64,000 nucleotides of DNA from contig CAJNDS010001835.1 in assembly GCA_905221605.1 (NCBI GenBank), positions 1 to 64,000 of the forward strand. The letters run 5' to 3'. Of the stretch, positions 35,205-47,924 are shown piece after piece. The number at the start of each line of letters is the position of its first letter. The stretch's first letter is position 1. The stretch is from Symbiodinium natans. Taxonomy: Eukaryota; Sar; Dinophyceae; Suessiales; Symbiodiniaceae. A model generated the notes under the pieces. The model was not told the DNA's origin. It did no database searches and saw nothing but the letters and a program-made list of their open reading frames with translations. The position numbers and the translations under genes were made by a program.

Positions 35205-35823
35205 GGATCACAGAGGGCAGGACAGGACTCTGCGCTTGTGCAGCGCCAAGCCGCTGTTCGGTGGACACCTTGGGGTGCAAAGCTCTTCTTCTCGCTGATG
35301 TCACATCATTGCTCTGTAGAAAGCGCGTAATCCTCAGCAGCACCCGGCAAGTTTAACAGCCCTGACCCCTGACCATCAAGCCACACACAACGCTACAACA
35401 TTTTTGCTACCATTCGCTAGCCCTTGCAGGTTTGCTACGCTAGTATGCAAGCTCTAGTATGCCGGCACGTGCCTCTGTTTCCGTGGTTGCGCTTGCCACC
35501 ATGTCGTACGCTCTGTGCCCTTGACTGTCCTGCGGCTCTGAGGAAGCGGTCTGAGTCATGTCGCATGGACTGGAGAGAAGCCCTCGCGCCTCCTTGGCTG
35601 AGCCCAACCTTAGTCGATGCATGCTTCGCTATCTTCATGCGTGTCAAGGCTTGCACATGCCCACATCATGGAAGTCTGAAGCATGCTGAAGCGGTTGAGG
35701 CACTTCTGCACCAAGGCAGCAATGACGACCAAGAGGCTTCCCAAGCAACGGGCTGCAGTCAGGGGCCGCCTTTCACAAAGATCACGAAGAGTTTACGTGG
35801 TTTTCTTCGGGGTGCAACTCCCC

Positions 35824-36808
35824 CTACATGATGTGTAGATTGGACGGGCTCGCGGCTCGCTTCTGAGAGAAATGAAAGATCATGAGAGGCTCTTGCAGCA
35901 TGTGGTGTTTGCCACTCGTCCTCGGGGACAAAAGCCCTGTGGCGTCAACGAGGAGTCCGCTCGTGACCTTTGCATCTTTGCATGACTCCGGCAGACGATC
36001 GCCGAATGATTGCAAAGGCTCAGCGAATGGTGGCTGTTTTGTTAAAGCAGGTGTCTTCATTCTTCTGTTTTATCATTCGTTTATCATGGTCTTTTATGTG
36101 CACTCTATATAACACTCACAGGGCACCATATGCTACTATACTGACCCCAACCTTGTTCACAAGGAGGCTTTTAAGGCCTACTTTAAATATTCTATGAATG
36201 TAGACAGGTTGTGACAAGCTGAGAGAACGACCGTGACTAGAGGAGACCTTGCGCGTATGGGCATGTAGTTCCGCCAAGCCCCGCAGTCGGAAGGGATGTT
36301 ATTTCCACCGAAACGCCGGGCGTCGTTTACAAGCACTTGCTTCCAGGAGCATAGTCTCTAGCAGCATGAAATGTATGACGAGGGGAGAGGTGGGGGGATA
36401 ACCGCCCATCCTTAACAACTCACTCATTGGAACCGGTCTCCCTTTCTCAATTTTTGTATGCTCATATGCGAACATGTGCATGAAGCTGGTTGACAAGAGG
36501 ACTCTACATGGTATGTGCGATGGTATGTGCTGGGTAGTCGCTGCTCTGGGGTGGTCTTCTCGGTTCAGCTTGATTACCACTCGCCGACGTTTAGCGAGCT
36601 GCCAACCAAGCTATGTCAGCTATGCTAGGGTCGGCGTTGCTTGGGTGTGTGTGTGTGTGTGTGTGTTCCAAAACGATGTATCCACATTTCTCAACACTAA
36701 GGATCCGTGGTCGTGGTCCAAGTTTCTAAAGGGGTTGTGCATTGCGCCGAGCAGCGAGCCTACATTTGTGAACAATGCCAGGACCATCGTCATGTGAGCA
36801 GGAGTCAT
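35824..36808 (-). CDS. Candidate coding exons, unknown product
   Basis: Three coding-like minus-strand blocks: 36808-36650 (AHMTMVLALFTNVGSLLGAM), 36580-36299 (MHMFAYEHTKIEKGRPVPMS) and 36060-35824, which starts with ATG (MKTPALTKQPPFAEPLQSFG). They may be exons of one gene, but frames and junctions are not resolved. A GT microsatellite (36647-36664) interrupts the first. Confidence 0.28.
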
Positions 36809-36829
36809 TAGCCCAACTTCAGTTCAGTT

Positions 36830-37760
36830 GTGAACGATAACAGATGTCACCGGACAGGCCCAGCTGCCTTTCCAGTGACGATGAGGCAGAAAGTGCGCGC
36901 GAAGCCGATGCGAGGCGGAACAAAAGTGACGACAATCAAGTTCCAGAAGCTGGCCTGGACGTGGGCGGAACATGGCGGAACAAGCTCAATAACATGCTGC
37001 GGAGGTGCCTATGATTGTAGAAGCGCTACTCAGATACGTGAAGGTTCTGACGAGCGTTCTCCGGCTTCAAGGCCAAGTTTCGCTGCCCACAACCGCCCAC
37101 AGTAGAAAAGTTCCGGTGCTGGAGTCTACCTGCACATGCCCGCGCAAATGTGACGTCCGTGTTTCAACTTCATGAAGTTATGCTATGCTTACTTGTGACA
37201 AGCAAAGAACTAACAAAGCAGTTGCAGAAGAACGACAGCAGGTCCTGAACATGGGCGTATTGACCAATCTCGATAGCCCCCCATATCATGATGTTCCCCA
37301 GAGAGGCGACAAATGCAGACCTTGCTTCAGCATGTGGAAAAATTCCGCAGGCGTCCTCAAACTACTGTAGAGCGGCCGCCGTTTCAAGTGCGACAACAAA
37401 CAGCGGCAAGCAGCTGGGCAGATCTAAGCAGCAGGCCATGCCCCCGCATTGAAAGGTCCAATGAATTCGCGCAGATGTGTCGTCCCGACGGAGCACAGCA
37501 CGAGGCCTGGACTGTTTTTGCTCTGTTTACTCTTCTTGCTCCAAGTGGGGGTTCATGGGGTTACCGGCATTCATTCCCTTGTGGGCATCTTCATTCCATT
37601 ACAATGCAGGGACTGCTGTATGCCTTCCCAAGAGTCAATACCGAGGGGCAAACACCACAAAAAAAAGCACCGGCAGCCACACAAATGAAGGAGATCAGCG
37701 AGGCCTGAAGCACACAATAGTTTAAGCACACGTGGGCAAACTTAGACTTACACACTCTTG
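36830..37760. other. No supported gene
   Basis: Short ORFs on both strands only. Nothing else seen. Confidence 0.4.
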
Positions 37761-37764
37761 TACT

Positions 37765-38157
37765 CTAGATCACATCTCGCACATCGCTTCGCCCTTGTGC
37801 GGCTCCAGCATGTCGGCCGTCGTTCGTGAAGAACCGAAAAGTCTTTCCCCAATGGCTGGATGTCTTGTGACGGGCCTGGCCAACACCACTGATTTCCTGG
37901 AACAAGCTGACGATGATGCCTGTTGCGAGCGTTGACAGGAGGGTCTGGATCAAAGCAAGAGCTGAGGTGTGGGCAAGAACTTTTTGCAACAAGGCCGATA
38001 GTGATAAGCAGAGCGTGGTGCTGAGCATGGATCTGCAAAGCCTGAAGTGGAAGTTTCTCGGTGATTGGTTGCACTCAAAAACTTCTTGAATGGCATCGAA
38101 AAGCAAGTCCAAGACCTCTTCGCCCTTCACAACCGGTCGGAACTCCACGGAGTGAAC
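37765..38157 (-). CDS. Candidate membrane-protein exon
   Basis: A 127-codon minus-strand frame with a charged start (EEVLDLLFDAIQEVFECNQS) and one or two hydrophobic helices (LSTTLCLSLSALLQKVL, LIQTLLSTLATGIIVSLF). The tail after ISGVGQARH is less convincing and may be intron. No ATG start. Product unknown. Confidence 0.33.
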   Translation of the reverse strand, partial: VHSVEFRPVVKGEEVLDLLFDAIQEVFECNQSPRNFHFRLCRSMLSTTLCLSLSALLQKVLAHTSALALIQTLLSTLATGIIVSLFQEISGVGQARHKTSSHWGKTFRFFTNDGRHAGAAQGRSDVRDVI

Positions 38158-38159
38158 CC

Positions 38160-40040
38160 GTTAGTTACTAGCGTGCATGCATGTGGGTGTGTTGGGGTGA
38201 GAGTACCCAGGGGCCTGTCAGGGCCAAGCTGGGCGGTCCGAGGAGATGGAGGAGACTTGTTTGTGCCGTCCTCGGTTCGGGCTTCCATGACTGACATATC
38301 TTTCATCCTTGTCGCGAATTTGATTTTGAATCATGACGACGTGCTGCTTACAAGCTGCTTCGTTCTTGAGCCAAGGCCCTTGTTTCCTTTAGGTGATTGG
38401 ACGTGCACCTCTGTACGGTGGTTCTTATCAAGCAACAGCAGCCAAACTGTAAATCCCTTACTCAGCTGCTCTCAGTGTTCATGAAGTGAAGATCCCATGC
38501 CTACTGCCTGCCGCAAAGTTGCTGCTGGACCTTCTGCGTACGAAGATCAGCTATCCTGGGCTGATGTGCGACAGGTTTCTTCAACCCAGGGTTAAGAACC
38601 CCCCCGGGCCAGAGGCTACCGTGCACCCTATGCAGGCCCCGGACGATCCTGACCATAGTGCAACCCAGTGTGACAGGAGGTCTGCTCGCCGACACATGCA
38701 CAATCGGCACGTGCAATCAACAAAGGAGCAAACGACTCGACTTCAGGGTGAACCGCAGCCGAGCTGCTGCGGGTCTCATGGAAGCGCCGATACATGTCTA
38801 GCCACGGGCAACTGCTAGTGTTGGCATGTGCCGTGCTTTGCGACAACGGCTGGAGACATTGCTTTCAGCAAATTTCAGCAACATACATCGCATGCCTGCT
38901 TGATCCTGCCTGCCACTGCAGCGTTCATGTGCCCGGATGTTGGGTGCTTGTTGGGTGCCCGCTGGGCATGGTGCTGTCACCCACGGACCCACGGTCATTG
39001 GCAAGCTCGTAAAATCTCGAAAACTTCAAAACGCACGAAAGTAGGGAAGATTGATCTAGCTTTGTTCTGATTTGTTACATAGTTTTCAGTGGAGACAGTG
39101 CGCTTGCCAAGGCACACGGCCGCGCTGAGCTCTCCAGACACAACAAGTACCTGCACACTCAGGTCACACTCAGCGCACTCTCCATGGTGTTCCATTCGCA
39201 GTTTTTTGCTCACAGTTCAATCTGCTTGTTTTGTTCAACACATCTGCCAACTGCCTGACCCAGCGCGGCGCCCAAGAGTCCTGATGATGATGCGGCTTCA
39301 AGCTTCGGGCTTCAGAGCTTCAAGGTCTGGAGAATAAATCCAAGCCGATCGGTTTCAGGGTGTTTCAAGATGGGTCGCAGTTCAAGAACACTACGCAGTC
39401 TCGGATTTCATAGCGAGTCTGGTTCAATTCATGACTCCTACAACAATTGGGTTGCAAGACCGGCAGCCGGGTGGCTCCTTTTGTCAAGGCCGCGACGTTT
39501 GGCCGTCCCATGTCGGGGCATATGATGGCACACGATGGCACACGCTCCTGCTGCCACCACCATGAAGAGTGTGGAGCTCCACCCGAGGCCAGCCTCGGAG
39601 CACCGGACATGTAAAACCAGAGGACGAGCCTTGCGGTGTCTCCCGGTCTCTCTCAAGTCTCGAAATCAACTCACCTAAGGTGCAAAGACCTTCCCTGTGG
39701 CAGCAAGCACGAGACGATGGTGTGGGGAGTTGCAAAGCCTTTCATCAAAAATGCTTTAGATACCAAGGGTTCCTTCTGCTGCAAGCTGCAATCCAAGCAG
39801 GCTTCCACACAACCCGTCGCCTCAGCTCAGCAGCAGATTTCATGAGGTGCAGGTGTCAGACTTTGAGTTTGGAAGGCTTTGGTGATGACAGTGCAACACA
39901 TAACTTGTCTTGCCTTCTCTTCAAGCTAGCGCTAACATCAAATCCCCCAGCTGTAACCTCCAGGCATGCTGCGCTTTGTCAACGAGATCCGACGGCCCAG
40001 TCTTCGTCCAAATGTTTACCTGAGGGCTGTAGCTGTGGCG
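38160..40040. other. No supported gene
   Basis: A 199-codon plus-strand ORF at 39569-40168 is the only long frame. It has no domain, no splice context and lies on the strand opposite to all firm genes, so it is not called. Confidence 0.35.
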
Positions 40041-40047
40041 CCTCTCT

Positions 40048-40811
40048 CTATGAATTGCATATGGCCTTCCTCGTTGCATGGCGGCGCTTAGCAAGCATGG
40101 ATCGTTTCGATTTCAGCCGGGGCTCCCCAGTTGCTGCAACCAACAGCATGGCCCAAGCAAGAATGTGAGATACAGCAGCCGTGAATGCGGCACTCCCCTC
40201 GCGCTTCACCAAGCTCGCATTGGCCACCACCCTGGCTCAAATAAACTCTTTCTTTAGATGTCATATGATGTCATGTGCAGCATGCGCGCCAGGACGAACG
40301 AAGTGCATACGTCTTCCTTGGTCCCGTACCACGCCGTGCTGGTCCAGCCTCAGTTCGTCCACTGTTCGCCCGCAACGTCCGAGTCAGATTCGTTGCATCT
40401 CGTGCGTGCGAGCCTTGTGCCACAGCGCAAGCTGCGAAGCACACATCCATCGCATGCCGTTACCTTTGTGCGAGCGCATGCGCATGCGCGCGCAGGCCGC
40501 GCGTGCATGAGTCCCGGCTGCACTTGGGCCTGAGATTGCTAAGCCATGCAGCAGCTTGACAACAGGCGCACACAACATTGGGCGACGCGATGTCGGCATA
40601 TGTTCCTGATAACTGCAAGAGCACTGGCACGGGGCTTCAAGATGCATCAAGCTGCAGAGTTTTCCGGTCCATGGTGATTGCCAGCGATCCTTTGAAACCA
40701 CCTGCTTTTGGCGCACTTAACAGAGAGGAGCATATCATTGATACCCTCGCTACGTGGAAGGGGCAGGCGGTTTTCGCCTACGAAGCCCTTGCAAAATGTC
40801 AGCTTGACCGC
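40048..40811 (-). CDS. Candidate coding exons, unknown product
   Basis: Two short minus-strand blocks look coding: about 40811-40690 (VKLTFCKGFVGENRLPLPRS) after a plausible CAG acceptor, and 40230-40048, with a hydrophobic helix (SHILAWAMLLVAATG) and a basic tail (KRRHATRKA). Whether they are one gene is unknown. Confidence 0.27.
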
Positions 40812-41277
40812 AGGCTGTGATCGAACACTTGCGGCCGCTGTCTTTGCTCTGAGTCAGGGTCCATTGCATGTGGTCAATTGTCCAGTCATGTCCAGTATAC
40901 GGTCGAGGCTCATTTTGAATTTCTTTACGGGTTTGGGAGGATCTCGGGCAGGCACCTGGTGTCAGGCAGGACTACGATCCATTCTTATATTCTTAGTGGA
41001 TCGGCAAGGATGTCCTGAAAGTGAGCACGATTGAAGCTACCATGCGAATGTTGCTGCTCTTTCTATCTGAAAGTTCACCATCTATTGCACTCTGTGACTC
41101 TCACGATGCGAACAGGAGCCCAATTTAGTGATTGCAAGCATGGTGCATGCTAGCTGGACCAACTCACTACTCAGAGGATTCAGTCAGTTGCTGCAACCTA
41201 TCCTACCTGGACTATCCTGGCCCGTGCCAGGATACGCTACATGCAGCATATCTGAATTTTTGCCTTTCGAGCACGAC

Positions 41278-41685
41278 CTAACCGTAGTCGTTGCCCTTAG
41301 AAAGTTTGAGGTGGAGATCCTCGTTCACTGCCCGCAGCTGCTGCAACTCCTGCTTGAGCCTTCGCAAAAACGCCCGCTAAGGTAGCATCCAGGAAAGTTA
41401 CTTTGCCACCGACACTCGAAAACTCGACATGTCACCAGGCCTGTCTGTGCGAGAAACTAACTCTCTCCGCTCCGAATGGAGGGTTCTGAGTTCATTCCGC
41501 AGCCGATCCTTGCAAGCAATCATGCGACTCCAGAAGGCTGTCAAATTGCGAGATCTGTGCTTGATGCATTGACAATGACGGTTCCAGAGCTGCACATCGA
41601 GACCCTCAGTGTTTAAGTGGCCTATTCTTGTGGTGAAGTTGTCGCGGTCTAGAGTCAAGAAAACCCCAATCATCCAAAGCAGCAT
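41278..41685 (-). CDS. Small coiled-coil protein, two exons
   Basis: Exon one runs from an ATG at 41685 (MLLWMIGVFLTLDRDNF) to about 41434 and is rich in basic helical sequence (NELRTLHSERRELVSRTDRP). Exon two, 41376-41278, is a clear coiled coil (RRLKQELQQLRAVNEDLHLK) ending KGNDYG and TAG. A GA-AG intron of 57 bp (41433-41377) keeps the frame and gives 116 residues; a GT donor at 41409 would leave an implausible 33-base intron. The first residues are hydrophobic, so the ATG may be an internal methionine of a longer protein. Function unknown. Confidence 0.5.
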
Positions 41686-42339
41686 GTCTTCCGTATCAGC
41701 TCACAAAGTCTGGCTCACTGTTACCATAGTCCCTAAAAAAACAGGCCTTGTGAGTGAAAAAGGAAATATTCAATTGTGTCCACAAAGGCACAGGATTTGT
41801 TGACAAATAGTAAGTGTAGTCGTATGGCTAGTCGTCGTAGGATTAGTGACAGCGCAGCCATATAGATATATCAGCGAGAAGTAGCATTACCGATCAGCAT
41901 TCGGCACAAGAACAGCCATGGGCCGTGATACTTGTAGTCTTCCCCACTAGAGTCATGGTAATTGAAAGCACTTGCAAGTACCGCACTGCAGTCGTAGTGG
42001 TCATAGCAATCGCTTTATGCATCGACAAAGTTCGACAACAATCCATGACAATGCAATTTGACGGTTCCGAGTAATGGCGCATAAGATAAATGCAGGGATA
42101 GTACTAGTGGAGCCATCTAGCAGAACGACAGTGAACATCGGCCAGAGGGCAGACCACTTGTTGAGTCCTTTGGGTCGCTAAGGTTTTGGCAATTGATTCA
42201 GACTTACTTGGGTTATCGGGTATCCCTCCCTGCATTTTGGAACGGTTAACGGGACTGGTTTTTCTTGTATCGGGTGCCCATGTTTATATTGCGTCCTGCG
42301 TTTACAAACGCATGCAGTTTCGTTAGCTCTTTGCCCGTT

Positions 42340-42660
42340 TCTTTACCCCGTTAACTCATCACCATTAACTCAGTCATTTGCAACCCATCAGCCCAGTAGC
42401 CCACATTTTGGCCCTATGAGTGGGCTGGCCCATTAAGCCATAAACCCGTTAACCCAATCTTTTGCCCTTTGAATGGGTTAACTCATGAACCCATTTACCC
42501 AATCTTTGCGGCCTTATGAAGGGGCTGTTGGGTTAACCCATTAACCCTTTGATAGGGCACCAATCGTTGGGTCATCGGACTAGGGGGTTGATGGGTTGAC
42601 CCATTCACAGGGCCGAATGGATTGGGTTAATGGGTTGACCAGGGTTGGGCGGAAGGCACA
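42340..42660. repeat. Degenerate TTAACCC / GGGTTAA motif cluster
   Basis: Dozens of short motifs such as gttaacccaatc, ccattaaccc, aatgggttaa and ttgggttaacccattaaccc crowd into 320 bp on both strands, producing many small palindromes (tgggttaaccca). Unit length is irregular. No coding frame crosses it. Confidence 0.8.
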
Positions 42661-43900
42661 AGCCTCCTACCGGCAGTTTAGGAAATGCTTGATGCTGCTT
42701 TCCAACTACCTTGAAACTGCTTAGTGCTCAAAAGGGGCACTGTGAGGGCTCTGTCTTGAGATGTGTGGGCGCCCCTCTTCGACTTACTGCCGGGGGTGCA
42801 TGCACCAAGAAATACCCGCTGTCAGGCATAGGGTCGGTAGTGTGGAGAGAAACATCACATCAGAAATCATAGCAGAACCCCCATTGTTCGGGATCATGGT
42901 TTCGTGGTTTGAGATGGTTTGAGATAATCTTCATGCTCCAGGAGACTGTGTTTATAAACAGTGCGTGTTTATAGGCACATGCCGATTGGTCGTATAGTCA
43001 CTTGGGTTTGTAGAACAGCCACTTGGAGTGGCCAAATGCGTCTTGGAAGTTTTCTTTTCTCTTTATAACTGACCCCCAGTGATGTTAACGACATGAGTTA
43101 AGCCATTTGCCGTTTTAACTTGGGATGGAAACAGTACGGTTAAGAGTACGTTTCTGTACTGTAAGTTCTACGCATGAACTTGGTGAAATGCTATTTAGGT
43201 GAGAAGCCATCTGCTCGTTGGGTCGTTGGGCTGCTCGGATTGACATGCTGTTAACCTGAGTTAAACTGCTTTAATGGCCGTGGCCGGAAGATTGGACAAG
43301 AATGAAGGACAGCTGCTGCTACTGGGACAACCAAAGCACCCGACACGGTGATTGCTATAATCAGAGGCGAGTTTGTTCATCTTTAAATGAGGGGCCAATC
43401 ATCATGTTCATGGAATTAGATGTGCAACGCAAATAGCTTCTAACTTTAATACTTGAAGCGCAAGAGAACTTTAATAAGGGCAGTGGCCATCAATGGCCGT
43501 CGAATAGCCCCACTTATCCTGCATGCGGACTTCATCATCCTCGCCCTGTTCATTCATCGTGCCGGGCAGCTGCAGCAGCAGGGACCACATAAAAGCAACT
43601 GGGCATGCGGACATCCTGCGTCTTTTTGCGAGTTCATGACTTGCGTCGTGCTTTGGCATGAAACAAGGCGCACCCAGCACAACGACTCGGCTGGTGCAGG
43701 AGAAGTATGAGTGAATCAAATGCTCACTGGCACGCCAAGGCCCACGGTGACAAGAAAAGAACGTATTCCAACCAAAACCCTACACTCGTAAGCGAACAGC
43801 AACGGAACGCGACCATCGCGTTCCGTCGCCTGGGCAAGGTCATGTCTGCAAAGGCAGCAGGATTCGAGTAGAGGTAGGTAGTGATGAGAAGCATCTGTAG
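42661..43900. other. No supported gene
   Basis: Somewhat AT-richer than the surroundings. Loose ttaac motifs continue to about 43270. No gene seen. Confidence 0.4.
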
Positions 43901-44108
43901 GACAGTGTTTCAGGCTTCGCAGCAGCAAAATGGCAAACATTCACATCTGAAGTCAACCGTGGTTGCGTTTCTTGTCTTTGAGATGGGACATGGAAAACGG
44001 GTGATGTCTGAACTCGTTTACAAGCTTTGCCAAGCGGTTTTCATTACCCAATATAGCACCTTGAGAGTCTCTCGCTTACGGCCATACCATCCATACCACA
44101 GCCTCTGC

Positions 44109-44440
44109 GTCAGTCGGACTCGTCATCAACTCCATGGCCCTCTCGACAGATGTCTCCTGAAACATGCTGAGATGCGGAGCAGGCTATGAGCAGTTCCACA
44201 TCTCATGTGGGATGAAGACTGAGACGCGAGCAAGCTTGCCCTGTTCTATGGCGCATTGCAGCTGCCGGTGTAGCTTCGCACGTAGAACCTGGAGCCTGCC
44301 AAACCACAAGAAGTCGTAACCATAGCTCTGAATACAGCTGTCAGCTGTCCATTCAGGCTTTGCAAGGTCCCCTGCAATGAATCGTGCCTCTGTGGATCGA
44401 ATGCCTCTCGTTTTGAAACCCGACTGAGAACCACGGCATG
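44109..44440 (-). CDS. Candidate coding exons, unknown product
   Basis: Block 44440-44190 follows a plausible CTCAG acceptor and reads STEARFIAGDLAKPEW, then SYGYDFLWFGRLQVLRAKLH and VSVFIPHEM. A small block 44161-44109 (ETSVERAMELMTSPTDAE) follows TTTCAG and ends at a GC donor. The first resembles a Rossmann-type enzyme fragment, but I cannot name the family. Further Ser-rich coding-like sequence lies at 44825-44620. Confidence 0.35.
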
Positions 44441-44990
44441 GCGGGCGCAGCCACTTGCAGTCTACGTCACTCACAAACGGTGGTGAAGTGCAGTAGGGAT
44501 GCGGCGCAGGGCGCATTCAGTGGCTTGTCCATTCCATCGCTACAAGGTGGTGGATGTAAAGCCTGAGCATTGAGTATCAGTATAAAAGCAGCAGCTGACC
44601 CACTCTTGAGTCTCTTGACTACACTACTGCTTGCCGGGTCACAGTCGCCGAAGTGCTCGCAATGTCTGGCTGTTGAAGCGAAGAGGACAACTGCACATCT
44701 TCGGCAGGACCCGTCGAGTCGAGCATCAGCTCCTGAAAGCGCAGGGATGTAAAGATGCCTGATGTCAGGCAGACAAAGGCAGATAGCGGCGGACTCGCAA
44801 CATGGTTTGCGAACACTCGAATCACTCGAACATGTATACATTAAAAGTAACCCTGCTGTCCAACCCAATGTTGCTTAATATTTTTTGCAAGCAATTCTAC
44901 TTGGGCCACGCTCTGCCGCAGTGAAAAACACGGCTTCTTGACCTTACCCTTCAATGCTGCATCATACGACACAAACCCTGCAATCCTTAG

Positions 44991-45044
44991 TACATATACA
45001 TATACATATACATATGCATATACATATACATATACATACACAGT
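44991..45044. repeat. ACATAT microsatellite
   Basis: Eight or nine imperfect copies of the hexamer acatat with one atgcat variant. Confidence 0.9.
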
Positions 45045-45049
45045 AGTAC

Positions 45050-46340
45050 AAGCTAAGCCATGCCTCGGGGCCGTCCCTTGCCTGCCAAGCCCTTGCTGTG
45101 GGTCTTCCGCGGCAACGCCATCCAATTGCAATTGTGATAACATGTGGCAACAAGGGATACCTAGTACATGATAGCTGAGTAGATACTCTCATGATCATGT
45201 CGCACGGTCATGGTGCCGCGTCCTGTCCCCATGTCGAGGCTTGCCTGTCCTGAGAGGTCTGAAGCTGGAAAGCCGCAACACTTCGAATAATTCTAACTTG
45301 TAATCGGCAAGTCACAAATCCCAAGCACAGGCTAAGACTGGTGCTTCGAGCACTGGCGAGGGCACGCGGGGCTCGGCTTGGGCTGTCACCTCTTCCAAGG
45401 CCTCCAAGCTTTTCTAAGCTTCGTGCTGCTGATTCTGGCAGTTCGCGAATAGTGTCCTACTTTGGAGCCTGTGGAGGTGGGCTCCCAGGATCTGAAGCTG
45501 CTTGAGCCTGCGGCGTCCCAATGCCTGCAACCTTGGAATTGGCGTAAACTTGCTGCTACGACTTCTAAGTTTACAGGCAAGTGTGGGCAGACCACGTGTA
45601 GAGAAATTTTGGGGCCACTGAATTCGCCTCGGCTTCCTGCCGAGAAGCGTCTGGAACAAGCAGACCCGGATCGGGCCTCCTTCCCCCCAAACCAACCCTT
45701 CCACCCAGGCAAAATTTTGTGACTGACGCCCCCCGCCCCCCGCTCTGTGGGACCCGCCCTCATCGCTTGGAGGAGCTGCAAACCGATGCCGTGGAGGGTT
45801 CTGCCTGTCGGCGGGGCCCACAGAGGGATCCCGCAAAAACGCGAAAGCATGCGAAAGCCCACCCCCCCCGCACCCCCCCCCCCCAATCGCATGTGAAGCG
45901 GGATTCCTAGTGTACATGTTTCACAGCAGATTCTTGGCAATGTTGACAATCAATGCAATATTGCCAAGTCTACACCTGGTCACATACGCAATGTCCACGA
46001 AATCCAGCTTCAGAAAACAAAAAAGAATGGCATTTTATAGAATAGCATCTGTTTTATCATTTCTGAACACATTTCGCCTAAGCCATATGATACTTTACTA
46101 CCCATATCTAAACCTTGATGACGAAGACGCAGGTCTGCATGTCTGCTCTCTAAACAAACCTGCCGAGAAACAACTGGTCCGGGGTCACTGCAAGTATCAG
46201 GAGCCTGAAGTGATTTGCAAATAAAGAAATCTGACAGCCACCCCACGATGCAACGTGCCCACCTCTTCGGATGGCCTTGCAGCGCAGGCTGGAGTTGGCC
46301 CTACTTCCACAATCTTCGATGGAGCTTGTGACCATCTTCC
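45050..46340. other. No supported gene
   Basis: Contains a C-rich tract at 45864-45890 and long but low-complexity Gly/Arg-rich ORFs at 45390-45950 on the minus strand, judged to be chance in GC-rich DNA. Confidence 0.35.
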
Positions 46341-46344
46341 CCAC

Positions 46345-46690
46345 CTGTCTGGGCCGCAGCTGTGGGCCGACGTCATCAGACCCATCATGTAGGTGAACGG
46401 ATCCTTGGGACTCATCAAGGTCAGACTCAAGGTCTCACAAGTCTTCGTGGAGCTTTCCTTGTGCTGTCCAAGTATCTGCTGGTTTTGCTTGAATCACAGC
46501 GTGGAGCAATGACTGCATGTACTGTAGGAGTCGATGCCGCTCGAGGTACTCCTGATGATCCCAAAGGCCATAAAGCAGCCCAGCCGAGGCATATTCAATG
46601 CATATTCAGCATGTTTTCTTGTTAGGCAGGCCGATCTCCTTCGCAGAAGCAGCAGCATCCTGCAGCCGAGCAGGCGTCACTCGCATTTTG
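46345..46690 (-). CDS. RIIa/DPY30-like docking-domain protein, partial
   Basis: Exon 46551-46477 encodes EYLERHRLLQYMQSLLHAVI plus QAKPA, and exon 46403-46345 encodes DPFTYMMGLMTSAHSCGPD. Joined, they give the KPxDPFxYM ending typical of the dimerisation/docking helix pair of PKA regulatory subunit RIIa and DPY30-like proteins, which anchor axonemal and signalling complexes. The intron between (46476-46404, 73 bp) starts GATACT and ends CCCAAG, another GA-AG intron. A possible upstream exon near 46690-46617 reads MRVTPARLQDAAASAKEIGL. The exon after 46345 (GT donor) and the rest of the protein are not identified, so the parent protein is unknown. Confidence 0.6.
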
Positions 46691-46732
46691 AAGCAGGGTA
46701 AGCTCCAAGCAACCATTCTCCCTCTCTCTCAC

Positions 46733-46878
46733 AGTCACACACACACACACAGACACACAGTCACACAGTCACACGCACACACACAGAGTCACACAGTCAC
46801 AGACGCACACAGACACACAGTCACACACACAGTCACGCGCACAGACACACAGTCACACACGCACACACAGACACAAAC
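46733..46878. repeat. ACACAG/TCACAC compound microsatellite
   Basis: Irregular alternation of cacaca, cacagt, cacaga and cgcaca units. Confidence 0.93.
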
Positions 46879-47289
46879 TGACTGATGTGGTCTTCGGGAG
46901 TACGCCTCCAGGACGACTTCTTTATGTGCCGGGTGGAGGAAACAAACAGAACGTGTCGCTACTTGGATTTTCAAATCAGCCTCGTTCTCTTACACGGTCA
47001 GCAGACTTCTCTGCGAAAGGTCGCAACAGCGATGGTACAACCTGGCCCAGCGAAGACGATACATGATTCACGACGACATGTTCCGGCTGCAGGTACCCTG
47101 GAGTGGCTACCTCCAGTATCCCGTGTCGCTGCCTCGCTTTGGTTTGCGTCCTAGGTCAAACTGTGCTCTCGCTCCTTCAATTTTTTCAAGAATGTACCGG
47201 CACGCATTTATCAAGACATGCAAACGTGGCAGTGCTGCTAACGTGCGTGTGACCCCCTGCACCTCGGAACCGAGACATCAAAGATGCTG

Positions 47290-47530
47290 ACGACGAGGTG
47301 GGCTGGGGTGGTGAGTTGTTGCGGTTTCTGTTGCGCCGAGTCTGGTAAGCATGCGCAGACAGTACCATGCACGACATTGCACGACTGACTGGCGCTTGTT
47401 CTTCAGGTAGGTCCGATCGGCCAAATCGAATATTTCCTTTGCAACTGTAGCTTCGTTGCTCACGGTAGGTTGCAGTCCGTGTCCCCTGCATGTGCATTCT
47501 CGGAATATAGCGGCCCATGACCTAGCAGGG
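47290..47530 (-). CDS. Candidate coding exon, unknown product
   Basis: Minus-strand frame with strongly protein-like sequence (NEATVAKEIFDLADRTYLKN, then VVQCRAWYCLRMLTRLG). It loses coding character near 47320. No family recognised. Confidence 0.33.
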
Positions 47531-47924
47531 TCGCCACACACACATGCCGAATATGCCGAATGCTTTTGGCACGGGCTCCTTGAAGCCTGGCAGCGATGGA
47601 GTGCTGAAGGCGCTGGGTCCACTACCTAGTGAAGGTTGCGGCTGTTGCAATCTCTGTCTGCAGTACGGCAATGAGGAAACGCTTGCACAAGCTTAACAGG
47701 AACAGCCAAGACGAGAATGGACAACCCAATATCGCAGGGAACCCGACAAGCACAAAGCGGAGGAGGGAAGCAACAAACACGTAACAATCCTAGGGCAAAA
47801 CAGCTGCCACTTTGCGCGAAAGGCTGGCAAAACAAACATCTTGATTGAGTCAGTTTTCTTTCCTTGGTGGATCATGCTTCTGAAAATCATTGATTGTCTC
47901 TGACAATTCGCCGCTTGCGCCCAC

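Noticed and set aside
38365-38385. Relict spliced leader on the minus strand (CCTTGGCTCAAG)
   Set aside because: Only the last ten bases of the leader match, which is near what chance gives in a window of this size, and no gene start follows.
39569-40168. 199-codon plus-strand ORF as a gene
   Set aside because: No domain, no splice context, and opposite strand to all supported genes.
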